Notes under the pieces: model-generated
What the model was told of the DNA's origin: nothing
Database searches by the model: none
Seen by the model: only the letters and a program-made list of their open reading frames with translations
Program-made: the position numbers and the translations under genes
Source of the DNA: Frateuria_A sp049727805
Lineage (GTDB): Bacteria > Pseudomonadota > Gammaproteobacteria > Xanthomonadales > Rhodanobacteraceae
Length of the DNA stretch: 64,000 bases
Direction of reading: 5' to 3'
NCBI RefSeq assembly: GCF_049727805.1
Contig: NZ_JBCNYA010000018.1
Span: 1-64,000 of the forward strand
In this document: piece by piece, positions 43,212 to 56,901 of the stretch
Layout of the letters: every line of letters begins with the position of its first letter
Position numbering within the stretch: the stretch's first letter is position 1

Positions 43212-44108
43212 TCAGCCTTCTTCGGCGGCCAGGCGCGACGTCCCGCGCCACGCGCCGACCAGCCCGGTAGTGAGCGCTGTGCCCAGCAGGATCGCCGCGC
43301 AGCCGCCGAGCATGCCGGCGGTCACCGGCTCGTGCAGCAGCAGCGCGCCCCACAGCACGCCGAAGGCCGGGATCAGGTAGGGGATCACCATGATCCGCGT
43401 GGCGCCGACCCGGGCCAGCACCCAGAAGAACAGCACGTAGGCCAGCGCGGTGCACAGCACGGCCAACCCCGCCGCCGCCAGCCATGCCTGCAGCGGCGGC
43501 GACTGCGCCGGCCAGGCCAGTACCGTCGGCGGCAGCAGCACCAGCGCCGCCACCATGTGGCTGCCGACGGTCACCACCAGCGGATTGACGCTGGCCAGGC
43601 GCAGGTGCGTGTAGTGCACCACGTAGCCGTAAAGCATGGTGGCGACCACGCCGGCGAGCAGTGCCGTGCCCGCACCCGGCCCCAGCGCCAGGCTGCCCTC
43701 GGCCAGCCAGGCCACCCCGGCGAAGCCGGCCAGCAGTCCGACGATGCGCCAGCCATCGAGCCGCTGGCCCAGCCACAGCCAGCCGACCACGGCGGCGAAC
43801 ATCGGCGTCAGTCCGTCGATGATCGAGGCCAGTCCGGCCGGCAGGCTGCGCGTGGCGAAGGTGAACAGGGCGAAGGGCAGCGCCGAATTGACCAGGCCGA
43901 CCACGGCGATGGGTTTCCAGTGCGCCCGCCATTCGGCCAACCGCGCCCGCGAGAGCAGCAGCGGCAGGAAGCACAGCGCCGCGCCGATGGCGCGCAGCCC
44001 GGCCAGCGGCCAGGCACCGAAGGCGCCGGCGCCCATGCGCATGAACAGGAACGAGCCGCCCCACAGGGCGCCCAGCGAAAGCAGGACAGCGTAGTCGATC
44101 TTCTTCAT
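43212..44108 (-). CDS. EamA/DMT family exporter, paralogue (298 aa)
   Basis: Ten-helix transporter nearly parallel in sequence to the one at 39228-40118: both start with a Lys-rich MK[KR] and LGALWG[AG]SFLFMRMGA, and share AGLRAIGA[AS]LCFLPLL and the C-terminal LIPAF-VLWGAL block. It converges with the cupin gene and is not next to a regulator gene. It probably exports a similar class of metabolite to its paralogue. Confidence 0.88.
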   Translation of the reverse strand: MKKIDYAVLLSLGALWGGSFLFMRMGAGAFGAWPLAGLRAIGAALCFLPLLLSRARLAEWRAHWKPIAVVGLVNSALPFALFTFATRSLPAGLASIIDGLTPMFAAVVGWLWLGQRLDGWRIVGLLAGFAGVAWLAEGSLALGPGAGTALLAGVVATMLYGYVVHYTHLRLASVNPLVVTVGSHMVAALVLLPPTVLAWPAQSPPLQAWLAAAGLAVLCTALAYVLFFWVLARVGATRIMVIPYLIPAFGVLWGALLLHEPVTAGMLGGCAAILLGTALTTGLVGAWRGTSRLAAEEG

Positions 44109-44167
44109 CTTGGGGCGGGCGGGAAGGGGGAGATGCGAGTTTGCGGCAGTGCCACTGACAACGGCTG

Positions 44168-44506
44168 TCAGCAGTCTTGCGGCGCCTCGGCCGTCGCCTC
44201 GCGGACCCAGGCCAGGTAGGGAGGATGCGCGTGCTCGACCGGCACCGCGATGAGCTCGGGCAGGTCGTACGGATGCAGCGCCAGCAGGCGCGTGCGCAGG
44301 GCCTCGAAGCGGGCGGCGGTGGTCTTGATCAGCAGCAGGTGCTCGGCATCGGTGGTCACCTTGCCCTGCCAGCGATAGGTCGAGGCGATGCCGGGCAACT
44401 GGTTCACGCAGGCGGCCAGGCGCTCGGCGACCAGCGCCTCGGCGATGCGCCGGGCGCTGTCGGCATCGGGGCAGGTGCAGTAGCAGAGCAGGACGGGTTC
44501 GGGCAT
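44168..44506 (-). CDS. cutA: Divalent-cation tolerance protein CutA (112 aa)
   Basis: Small trimeric protein with the CutA1 signatures CTCPDADSARRIAEALVAERLAACVN and LLLIKTTAARFEALRTRLLALHPYDLPELIAVPV. Linked to copper tolerance in E. coli, although the biochemical role is unsettled. The ATG giving MPEPVLLCY fits the family length. It is divergent from groES, as is common near chaperone genes. Confidence 0.92.
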   Translation of the reverse strand: MPEPVLLCYCTCPDADSARRIAEALVAERLAACVNQLPGIASTYRWQGKVTTDAEHLLLIKTTAARFEALRTRLLALHPYDLPELIAVPVEHAHPPYLAWVREATAEAPQDC

Positions 44507-44631
44507 GGCGCGGCATGGTAGCCCCTCCCGCGCCCCGGCCGTCGAAGCTGGCCGGATCGCTTCGCGCCAGGCCAAGCCTTGAAACGCCGCGGGCACCACC
44601 CCACCTGCAAGGCCATTCGCGGTCCAGCCTC

Positions 44632-44685
44632 TTGCAGGGGCCGGCCGCGTCGCTAGAATTGGCACTCACCGTCACCGAGTGCTAA
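44632..44685 (+). promoter_or_regulatory. groESL promoter with CIRCE operator
   Basis: A sigma-70-like promoter reads TTGCAG (44632-44637), 16-base spacer, TAGAAT (44654-44659). It runs directly into an inverted repeat TTGGCACTC-N9-GAGTGCTAA at 44659-44685. This is the CIRCE element bound by HrcA, with one mismatch from the consensus left arm. HrcA would repress groESL until heat stress. No hrcA gene is in the window. Confidence 0.9.
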
Positions 44686-44739
44686 CAGCAGCTCGGTGAT
44701 CCTCGCTTTCTTTCAACCCGAACTAGTGGAGTTCCGTCC

Positions 44740-45033
44740 ATGAGCAAACTGCGTCCGCTGCACGATCGCGTCATCGTCAAGCGCCTGGAAGAGGAGCGCG
44801 TCTCCGCCGGCGGCATCGTCATCCCCGACAGCGCCACCGAGAAGCCGACCCGCGGCAAGGTCATCGCCGCCGGCACCGGCCGCATCCTGGAAGACGGCAA
44901 CGTGCGCCCGATGAGCCTGAAGGAAGGCGACGTGGTCCTGTTCGGCAAGTACGCCGGCCAGGAAATCAAGATCGACGGCGAAGAGCTGGTCTTCCTGAAG
45001 GAAGACGACATCGTGGCGGTGATCGAGGGTTGA
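44740..45033 (+). CDS. groS: Co-chaperonin GroES (97 aa)
   Basis: Heptameric lid of the GroEL chamber. It begins LRPLHDRVIVKRLEEERVSAGGI, with the mobile loop at 16-33, and contains GDVVLFGKYAGQEIK and VFLKEDDIVAVIEG, all standard. It is preceded by GTGGAG and followed by groEL after 118 bases that include a hairpin. It is heat-inducible through the CIRCE element upstream. Confidence 0.98.
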   Translation: MSKLRPLHDRVIVKRLEEERVSAGGIVIPDSATEKPTRGKVIAAGTGRILEDGNVRPMSLKEGDVVLFGKYAGQEIKIDGEELVFLKEDDIVAVIEG

Positions 45034-45039
45034 TCGACA

Positions 45040-45077
45040 GACTGGCTGAGCGCGGAAAACAAGCGCGCACGCCAGTC
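45040..45077 (+). other. Intercistronic stem-loop between groES and groEL
   Basis: GACTGGC (45040-45046) pairs with GCCAGTC (45071-45077), and an inner GCGCG/CGCGC stem extends it. It stands seven bases after the groES stop. Such hairpins can set the relative stability of groES and groEL messages; that role here is inferred. Confidence 0.6.
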
Positions 45078-45151
45078 GCCTCCGGCTCCTTCTGAACGCA
45101 TCCCGCGGAATTTTCCGTACCTATTTCAATTTTTTTCGAGGAAAAAAATTC

Positions 45152-46795
<1,644 letters not shown>

Positions 46796-46821
46796 GTCAC
46801 CGCTTCCCCCGCAGTACCGAG

Positions 46822-46852
46822 AAAACCCCGCCGCGTGCGGGGTTTTCCTTTT
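46822..46852 (+). terminator. Rho-independent terminator of groESL
   Basis: A ten-base-pair stem (AAAACCCCGC with GCGGGGTTTT) around a five-base loop is followed by CCTTTTC, 27 bases after the groEL stop. Confidence 0.88.
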
Positions 46853-46973
46853 CTGTGGCGGGGGCACCTGTTGGAGCTCCGGTGCTTGGGGCGATTGGGC
46901 TTCGTCGATAGTTCTGGGCGGCTCTAACGTGGGCTCCACGCGACTGGGCTCGCCTGCGGCGGGCTTCCGACCG

Positions 46974-47031
46974 CCTGTCGGCGCTCGGGTCACTTTTCTT
47001 TGCTGGCCCAAAGAAAAGTAACCAAAAGAAA
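46974..47031. repeat. Dispersed repeat with ACTTTTCTTTG stem
   Basis: CCTGTCGGCG is followed by TCACTTTTCTTTG, a short loop, CCAAAGAAAAGT and AACCAAAAGAAA. The palindrome forms an 11-base-pair stem. A second copy of the same block lies at 61861-61918. Similar elements are scattered through genomes of this order. It lies in the 46853-47362 gap, where I see no gene. Confidence 0.8.
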
Positions 47032-47230
47032 CGGCCTGCTCAGCCCAGGGTGAGATAAAAGCTAGGTGCCCTTACGCCTTGCTGAGTACCTCTATTGCTC
47101 TTAGAGGAGCTGCCGCCGCTATATCGCGGGCGCTCGGGAGCTGAGGCAAGGGAGGCATGTGGGCTCGTGCGCGAGCGGTGCGCAGTTGTACGTATCGAGA
47201 CCGATGCCTGCAGGCGTGCGACGCTCTGCT

Positions 47231-47266
47231 CCCTCTCCCCTCCGGGGAGAGGGTTGGGGTGAGGGG
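47231..47266. repeat. Single REP-like palindrome
   Basis: One copy of CCCTCTCCCC-TCC-GGGGAGAGGG followed by TTGGGGTGAGGGG, 97 bases upstream of the ABC exporter gene. It belongs to the family described at 15508. Confidence 0.85.
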
Positions 47267-47362
47267 CCGGGGCTCGCGGGGATGCGTGCGAGAACGGCCA
47301 TTCACTGCAACCGTGCCGGTGGCTGGTCCACAATGCCCGCTCCCCGAAGGCGATGCTCTCCC

Positions 47363-49207
47363 ATGCTCTTCCGCTGGTTCGAATCCCTGATCGACCCGTT
47401 CAAGGAACCGGTGGACACCATGCCGCCGCGGCCGGTCGGTCGCTTCTATCTGTTCTACCTGCGCCAGGTGTGGCCGATGTTCGTGGCTGTGCTGGTGGTC
47501 GGCTTCTTCGTCTCGGTCATCGAGGTGTCGCTGTTCGCCTTCATCGGTCGGCTGGTGGACATGGCCAAGGTCGCCGAGGGCGCGGCGTTCTTCCGCCAGC
47601 ATGGGCGCGAGCTGGCCTGGATGGCGTTCGTGGCGCTGGTCGCGCGGCCGCTGTTCAACGCGATGCACGACCTGCTGGTCAACCAGGCGATCGTGCCGAA
47701 CGTGACGGCGCGCATCCGCTGGCAGAACCATCGCTACGTGATCCGCCAGAGCCTCGCGTTCTTCCAGAACGATTTCGCCGGACGCATCGCCAACCGCATC
47801 ATGCAGACCGGCAGCTCGCTGCGCGAATCGGCGGTGCAGATCGTCGATGCGATCTGGTACGTGGCGATCTACACCGGCAGCGCCATCGTGATGTTCGCCC
47901 AGGCCGACGCCTGGCTGGCCGCGCCGCTGGTGCTGTGGCTGCTGCTCTACGTCGCCACGCTGGCGTTCTTCATCCCGCGCACGCGGCAGCGTTCATGGAA
48001 GGCCTCCGAGGCGCGCTCGAAGCTGATGGGCCGCATCGTCGACGGCTACAGCAACATCCTCACGCTCAAGCTCTTCGCGCACACGCGGCGCGAGGAAGCC
48101 TACGTGGCCGACGCGCTGCACGAGCAGGTCGACAAGACGCGCGCGATGACCCGCCAGACCACGGCGATGGACGCCACCATCACCACGCTCAACGGCTTCC
48201 TGATCGTCGGCACCTCGGGTCTGGCGCTGTGGCTGTGGAGCCGCGGCCAGGTCACGGTCGGTGCGATCGCGCTGTCGACCGGCCTGGTGATCCGCATCAA
48301 CAACATGTCCGGCTGGATCATGTGGGTGGTCAACGGCATCTTCGAGAACATCGGCACGGTGCAGGACGGCATGGAAACCATCGCGCAGCCGCGCACGGTG
48401 CAGGACGCGCCCGGCGCCACGCCGCTCGCCGTCACGCGCGGCGACGTGCGCTTCCAGGACATCCATTTCCACTACGGCAAGGCCGGCGGCGTGATCGCGG
48501 GACTCGACCTGGTCGTGCACGCCGGCGAGAAGATCGGCCTGGTCGGTCCTTCCGGCGCGGGCAAGTCCACGCTGGTGAACGTGCTGCTGCGGCTGTACGA
48601 CCTGGAGGGCGGGCGCATCCTCGTCGACGGGCAGGACATCGCCCACGTCACCCAGGAGAGCCTGCGCTCGCAGATCGGCGTGGTCACCCAGGACACCTCG
48701 CTGCTGCACCGCTCGATCCGCGACAACCTGCTCTACGGCCGCCCGGACGCGAGCGCGTCGCAGATCGCCGAGGCGGTGCGCAAGGCGCGCGCAGACGAGT
48801 TCATCCCGACGCTCTCCGACGGCGAAGGCCGGCAGGGCTACGACGCCTACGTGGGCGAGCGCGGCGTCAAGCTATCCGGCGGCCAGCGCCAGCGCATCGC
48901 GATCGCCCGGGTGCTGCTCAAGGACGCGCCGATCCTGGTGCTGGACGAGGCCACCAGCGCGCTCGATTCGGAAGCAGAAGCGGCGATCCAGGAAAGCCTG
49001 GACCTGCTGATGCAGGGCAAGACCGTCATCGCCATCGCGCACCGGCTTTCCACCATCGCGCGGATGGACCGGCTGGTGGTGCTGGACAAGGGGCGCATCG
49101 TGGAGAGCGGCACGCATGCGCAGCTGATCGCGCACGGCGGTCTGTACGCACGGCTGTGGGAGCGCCAGACCGGCGGCTTCGTGGCGGCGGAGGATGCGCT
49201 GGCCTAG
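47363..49207 (+). CDS. ABC exporter, fused permease and ATPase (614 aa)
   Basis: Half-transporter of the lipid/drug exporter class. Six transmembrane helices lie in residues 30-325, with the coupling region RIVDGYSNILTLKLFAHTRREE. The nucleotide-binding domain has Walker A GPSGAGKST near residue 394, signature LSGGQRQR near 511 and Walker B ILVLDEATSALDSEAE, then the H-loop AHRLSTIA. It works as a dimer. The ATG giving MLFRWFESL matches family starts; upstream frame is repeat sequence. The substrate is unknown (lipids and drugs are both handled by this class). Confidence 0.9.
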   Translation: MLFRWFESLIDPFKEPVDTMPPRPVGRFYLFYLRQVWPMFVAVLVVGFFVSVIEVSLFAFIGRLVDMAKVAEGAAFFRQHGRELAWMAFVALVARPLFNAMHDLLVNQAIVPNVTARIRWQNHRYVIRQSLAFFQNDFAGRIANRIMQTGSSLRESAVQIVDAIWYVAIYTGSAIVMFAQADAWLAAPLVLWLLLYVATLAFFIPRTRQRSWKASEARSKLMGRIVDGYSNILTLKLFAHTRREEAYVADALHEQVDKTRAMTRQTTAMDATITTLNGFLIVGTSGLALWLWSRGQVTVGAIALSTGLVIRINNMSGWIMWVVNGIFENIGTVQDGMETIAQPRTVQDAPGATPLAVTRGDVRFQDIHFHYGKAGGVIAGLDLVVHAGEKIGLVGPSGAGKSTLVNVLLRLYDLEGGRILVDGQDIAHVTQESLRSQIGVVTQDTSLLHRSIRDNLLYGRPDASASQIAEAVRKARADEFIPTLSDGEGRQGYDAYVGERGVKLSGGQRQRIAIARVLLKDAPILVLDEATSALDSEAEAAIQESLDLLMQGKTVIAIAHRLSTIARMDRLVVLDKGRIVESGTHAQLIAHGGLYARLWERQTGGFVAAEDALA

Positions 49208-49218
49208 CCGGCGCACGG

Positions 49219-49253
49219 ATCGGCGCCTTTCCGCGGGGCGGGAAGGCGCCGAT
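49219..49253. terminator. Hairpin between convergent genes
   Basis: ATCGGCGCCTTTCC pairs with GGAAGGCGCCGAT around a GC-rich loop, with one bulged base, between the ends of the ABC exporter gene and the small secreted-protein gene. The stem is very strong but no U-tract is clear on either side. Confidence 0.55.
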
Positions 49254-49273
49254 GGGTTTCCCGTTCGAAGGAC

Positions 49274-49618
49274 TCAGTGTCCGTGCGCGCGGGCTTTTTT
49301 CTCGAGGGCCTTGACGTCCGACGGGTTGGTCAGCGTGGCGCTGCCGTCGAGTCTGGTGGAGGACTCGGCCGCCTGGGTCTGCTTGAGCAGGCCGCCAAGG
49401 CCCAGGTTCGACGTGCTGGTCGTGTCGCCGCTGACGCTGGCGCCGGCATCCGTCGTGCTGCCACCCGCGCCCGCGTTCGAAAGCGCGCCGGTGGTGGATA
49501 CGCCGGCGTGGGCCGAGCCCCCGGCGCTGGTGCCGGTGCCGGTCGGCACGACCTGGGTGAAGGCCGGGAGGGCAAGCACGCTGGCGGCGGCAAAGGCGGC
49601 AAACAGGATCGTGCGCAT
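49274..49618 (-). CDS. Small Ala/Gly/Thr-rich secreted protein A (114 aa)
   Basis: A signal peptide (ILFAAFAAASVLALPAFTQ) is followed by low-complexity sequence rich in Gly, Ala, Ser and Thr (GTGTSAGGSAHAGVSTTGA), and a charged C-terminus KALEKKARAHGH. It has no cysteine and no recognised domain. Its signal peptide, composition and basic ..GH end resemble the protein at 56178-56732, and both genes share an upstream motif containing CGCTTAAGCG. It is probably an abundant periplasmic or extracellular stress protein; this is inference. Confidence 0.75.
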   Translation of the reverse strand: MRTILFAAFAAASVLALPAFTQVVPTGTGTSAGGSAHAGVSTTGALSNAGAGGSTTDAGASVSGDTTSTSNLGLGGLLKQTQAAESSTRLDGSATLTNPSDVKALEKKARAHGH

Positions 49619-49692
49619 GGGATGGCTCCGGCGGATAGGTGATCCCGACACTAGGCCGATCTGCCCGAGCGCATTCTGAATCGGCGCGGTGT

Positions 49693-49723
49693 CGCTTAAG
49701 CGGGCGGACAGAAGGCTGAACGC
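49693..49723 (-). promoter_or_regulatory. Shared upstream motif, copy A
   Basis: The plus strand reads CGCTTAAGCGG, then CGGACAGA and GGCTGAACGC, 75 bases before the start of small secreted protein A. The same order of blocks lies upstream of secreted protein B at 56828-56858. Further shared words (TTCAGA, then GCCTA and GTCGGG) follow toward each gene. Confidence 0.7.
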
Positions 49724-49812
49724 CGGGTTGTCGACCGGTGGTGAAGCACGCAGCGATCTGCGTTCGGCACCGCTTGCCGCCGGCCGGCAGTTGGCCGGGA
49801 ACCGCCCGCGCG

Positions 49813-51246
49813 CTATGCCGTTTCGAGGTCGCGCACGGTCGCCTGCAAGGCATGCGCAATGGCCACGGCCGCCTCGCGTCCGTCGTGCACGGCGCGCACC
49901 ACCAGATCGGCCCCGCGTACGTTGTCGCCGCCGGCGAACACGCGCGGATGGGTGGTCTGGAACGGCAGGCGATCGTCGCCGCCGACCACCAGCCGGCCGT
50001 CGCCGTGCAAGGCGAGGCCGTGCGACGCGCACCATGCGGGTGGGCTGGGGCGGAAGCCGAAGGCCTGGATCACCACGTCGGCGCGCAGGTCGGTTTCCGT
50101 GCCGGGCACGTTGCGCGGCGCCAGGCGACCACGGCCGTCGTCGGCCAGCTCGGTGGTCACCACGCGCACCGCGCGCACGCGTCCGCCCTCGCCCAGCAAC
50201 TCCATCGGCTGGCGCTGGAACAGGAAGCGCACGCCTTCTTCGCGGCTGTAGCCGACCTCGCGCGCGGAGCCGGGCATGCTGGCCTCGTCGCGGCGGTAGA
50301 CGCAGGTGACCGAAGCGGCGCCCAGGCGCAGCGCGGTGCGGTTGCAGTCCATACCGGTGTCGCCGCCGCCGAGCACCACCACGTGCCTGCCGGACAGGTC
50401 CAGCGCCGACGGCAGCGGCGCGTCCTCGAGCAGCCGCTCGACGTTGGCGATAAGGAACGGCAGCGCGTCGTGCACGCCGGCCAGATCGCGCCCGGGCAGG
50501 GCGCCGTCGACGAACGCGTAGGCGCCGGTGCCGAGGAACACCGCGTCGTAGTCGGCCAGCAGTTCGCCGAAGGGAATGCCGTTGCCGATCTCGACGCCGA
50601 GGTGGAAGCGCACGCCCATGCCTTCGAGCAGCGCGCGCCGCGTGCGCACCACCGCCTTGTCCAGCTTGAACGGCGGAATGCCGAAGGTGAGCAGGCCGCC
50701 GATCTCGCGCTGGCGGTCGAACACGTCCACCGCTACCCCGGCACGGCGCAGACGGTCGGCGCAGGCCAGTCCCGCGGGGCCGGCACCGACCACCGCCACG
50801 CGGTGGCCGGTCTCGCGCACGTGCGAGAGATCCGGCCGCCAGCCCAGGCGCAACGCCTCGTCGGTGACCCAGCGCTCCACGCTGCCGATGGTCACCGCGC
50901 CGAAGGCGGTCTGCTCCAACGTGCAGGCGCCTTCGCACAGGCGGTCCTGCGGGCAAACGCGGCCGCAGATTTCCGGCAACGGGTTGGTTTCGTACATCAG
51001 CGTGGCGGCGTCGAGGATGCGGCCTTCCTGCACCAGCTTGAGCCATTGCGGGATGTGGTTGTGCACCGGGCAGGCGTGCGCGCAGTACGGGTTGCCGCAG
51101 TCGATGCAGCGGCCGGCCTGCGCGGCGGCCTCGGGCGGGGCGAACTCGCCGGCGATCTCGCCGTAGCCGAGCACGCGGATGGTCACCGGCACGGTGCGTG
51201 GCGGTTGGCGGGGGAGGTCGAGGAACTGGAAGAGCTTGTCGGTCAT
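49813..51246 (-). CDS. gltD: Glutamate synthase small subunit (477 aa)
   Basis: Beta subunit that oxidises NADPH and passes electrons to GltB. The N-terminal double iron-sulfur region has CIDCGNPYCAHACP and CGRVCPQDRLCEGAC. The FAD site VAVVGAGPAGLACADRLRRAG lies near residue 150, the NADPH site VVVLGGGDTGMDC near 290, and the C-terminal FAD contact FAGGDNVRGADLVV. It follows gltB on the same strand after a 142-base gap that holds one REP palindrome. Confidence 0.96.
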   Translation of the reverse strand: MTDKLFQFLDLPRQPPRTVPVTIRVLGYGEIAGEFAPPEAAAQAGRCIDCGNPYCAHACPVHNHIPQWLKLVQEGRILDAATLMYETNPLPEICGRVCPQDRLCEGACTLEQTAFGAVTIGSVERWVTDEALRLGWRPDLSHVRETGHRVAVVGAGPAGLACADRLRRAGVAVDVFDRQREIGGLLTFGIPPFKLDKAVVRTRRALLEGMGVRFHLGVEIGNGIPFGELLADYDAVFLGTGAYAFVDGALPGRDLAGVHDALPFLIANVERLLEDAPLPSALDLSGRHVVVLGGGDTGMDCNRTALRLGAASVTCVYRRDEASMPGSAREVGYSREEGVRFLFQRQPMELLGEGGRVRAVRVVTTELADDGRGRLAPRNVPGTETDLRADVVIQAFGFRPSPPAWCASHGLALHGDGRLVVGGDDRLPFQTTHPRVFAGGDNVRGADLVVRAVHDGREAAVAIAHALQATVRDLETA

Positions 51247-51315
51247 GGGGTGCTCCTCCGGTTTGCGTGTCGACGGCGACGGTGCAGGGAAAGCGCGCAT
51301 TGCGGCGAGCCCCGG

Positions 51316-51351
51316 CCCCTCACCCCAACCCTCTCCCCGGAGGGGAGAGGG
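51316..51351. repeat. REP-like palindrome between gltB and gltD
   Basis: One copy, CCCCTCACCCCAACCC followed by CTCTCCCC-GGA-GGGGAGAG, lies inside the gltBD operon. A hairpin here could affect the ratio of the two subunits. Confidence 0.85.
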
Positions 51352-51388
51352 GGCGAACGCGAAAAGCCGTTATTGGATAACGGCGGGG

Positions 51389-55822
<4,434 letters not shown>

Positions 55823-55925
55823 GGCACCTGCTCGGCCTTGGCGAAAAGGCACGCATGCGCCACCCATCCGGCAGGACATGCGCGAACGGTCCCACTTGAG
55901 CACAAATGTTGCGATGCGTCAAACA

Positions 55926-55943
55926 TGGACGGCTAGACGTCCA
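55926..55943 (-). promoter_or_regulatory. Palindrome upstream of gltB, related to the one before purH
   Basis: TGGACG-N6-CGTCCA, 104 bases before the gltB ATG. The whole 18-mer differs from the corresponding bases upstream of purH at a single position in the centre. It contains AGACGTC-like words, reminiscent of two adjacent met boxes, but the regulator is not known. The rest of 55823-56122 shows no gene. Confidence 0.5.
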
Positions 55944-56122
55944 ATAGGGATTGGCGTTCGCGAGCCATGCAGGCAGCCGACGCCGGGTCGCGCCTGACCG
56001 GCGGACGCCGAAAGGCAGGAAATTTATGGGTGATCTCGGCCACCAGTGATGATGGAATGCACCGGCGCGACTAAAAGGAACGCTTGCGAAGGCATTCCAA
56101 GCGAACTGTGCAATTGCAGCAT

Positions 56123-56155
56123 CAGAAAAGAAAGAGCCCCGCAGGGCGGGGCTCT
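56123..56155 (-). terminator. Rho-independent terminator of secreted protein B gene
   Basis: On the minus strand a nine-base-pair stem (AGAGCCCCG with CGGGGCTCT) is followed by TTTCTTTTCTG. It stands about 25 bases after the stop codon of the gene at 56178-56732. Confidence 0.85.
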
Positions 56156-56177
56156 CCATCGGCTTGCGCGGGTTGGC

Positions 56178-56732
56178 TCAGTGACCGCGCCCGTCGGCCT
56201 TGGCGCGAACCTTCGCATCGGCGCCTACCGAGGTTCCGGTAGCGGTTTGCCGGACCGTGTCGCCCACCGAGCCGGCCGTGCGGCTGGTGCTGTCGATGGC
56301 CGTGTGCGCGCTGTCGCTGACCTGGCCGCCGATCCCGCGCGCGGTGCCGCTGGCATGGTCGACGGCGGCGCCGGCGTCCACGCTGGCGCCCGCGCGGACA
56401 CCTGCGTTCGCATCGGCGCGGTGCTCGCCGGTCGCGGCCGCGGCCGAGCCTTGCGCGCCGAGATCCGCGTCGGCCCTGCCATGGCGGTCGAGCGTGCGAT
56501 GGCTGCGCTCCATGGTCCGGTCGGCGGCATGGCGCGTTTGACGGTCGGCGCGCTGCAGGGCGTCGCCTGCGCGGGTGCCGACCTGGCCGGCGGTGGCGCC
56601 CACGGCACCGTTGGCGCCGGCGGTCACGCCTGCGCCGACGTGGCCGGCGCCGCCGAGGCTGACCTGAGCCAGCGCGGGCAGCACGGCGAACACGCTGGCA
56701 CCAATCAAAGCAGCAAGCAGAGTCTTACGCAT
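56178..56732 (-). CDS. Small Ala/Gly-rich secreted protein B (184 aa)
   Basis: A signal peptide (LLAALIGASVFAVLPALAQ) precedes a low-complexity chain with repeated AGA, GAS and DRHGRAD-like pieces and helical segments (DALQRADRQTRHAADRTMERSHRTLDR), ending KVRAKADGRGH. It resembles secreted protein A in signal, composition, the ATCCC-ATG leader and the upstream CGCTTAAGCG motif. It has no cysteine and no known domain. It may be an envelope stress or hydrophilin-like protein, which is speculative. Confidence 0.75.
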   Translation of the reverse strand: MRKTLLAALIGASVFAVLPALAQVSLGGAGHVGAGVTAGANGAVGATAGQVGTRAGDALQRADRQTRHAADRTMERSHRTLDRHGRADADLGAQGSAAAATGEHRADANAGVRAGASVDAGAAVDHASGTARGIGGQVSDSAHTAIDSTSRTAGSVGDTVRQTATGTSVGADAKVRAKADGRGH

Positions 56733-56825
56733 GGGATGCCTCCAGTCGTGGAAAGCCGCGAATACGCTTCGCGGTTGCCCCGACCGTAGGCAGGCGTTCC
56801 CTACCTCACTCTGAACACGCCCGCG

Positions 56826-56858
56826 TCCGCTTAAGCGGACGGACAGATGGCTGAATGC
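56826..56858 (-). promoter_or_regulatory. Shared upstream motif, copy B
   Basis: The plus strand reads TCCGCTTAAGCGGA, a perfect 14-base palindrome, then CGGACAGA and GGCTGAATGC. It lies 94 bases before the start of secreted protein B and matches copy A at 49693-49723 across about 31 bases with few differences. Confidence 0.7.
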
Positions 56859-56901
56859 TTTCCTGTCAGCGCGGGATGAAGGTGCGCGCCATCGCGCGCG
56901 C

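Noticed and set aside
56046..56789. Plus-strand open frame opposite secreted protein B
   Set aside because: It runs through the terminator and promoter region of the minus-strand gene and has no signal or domain of its own.
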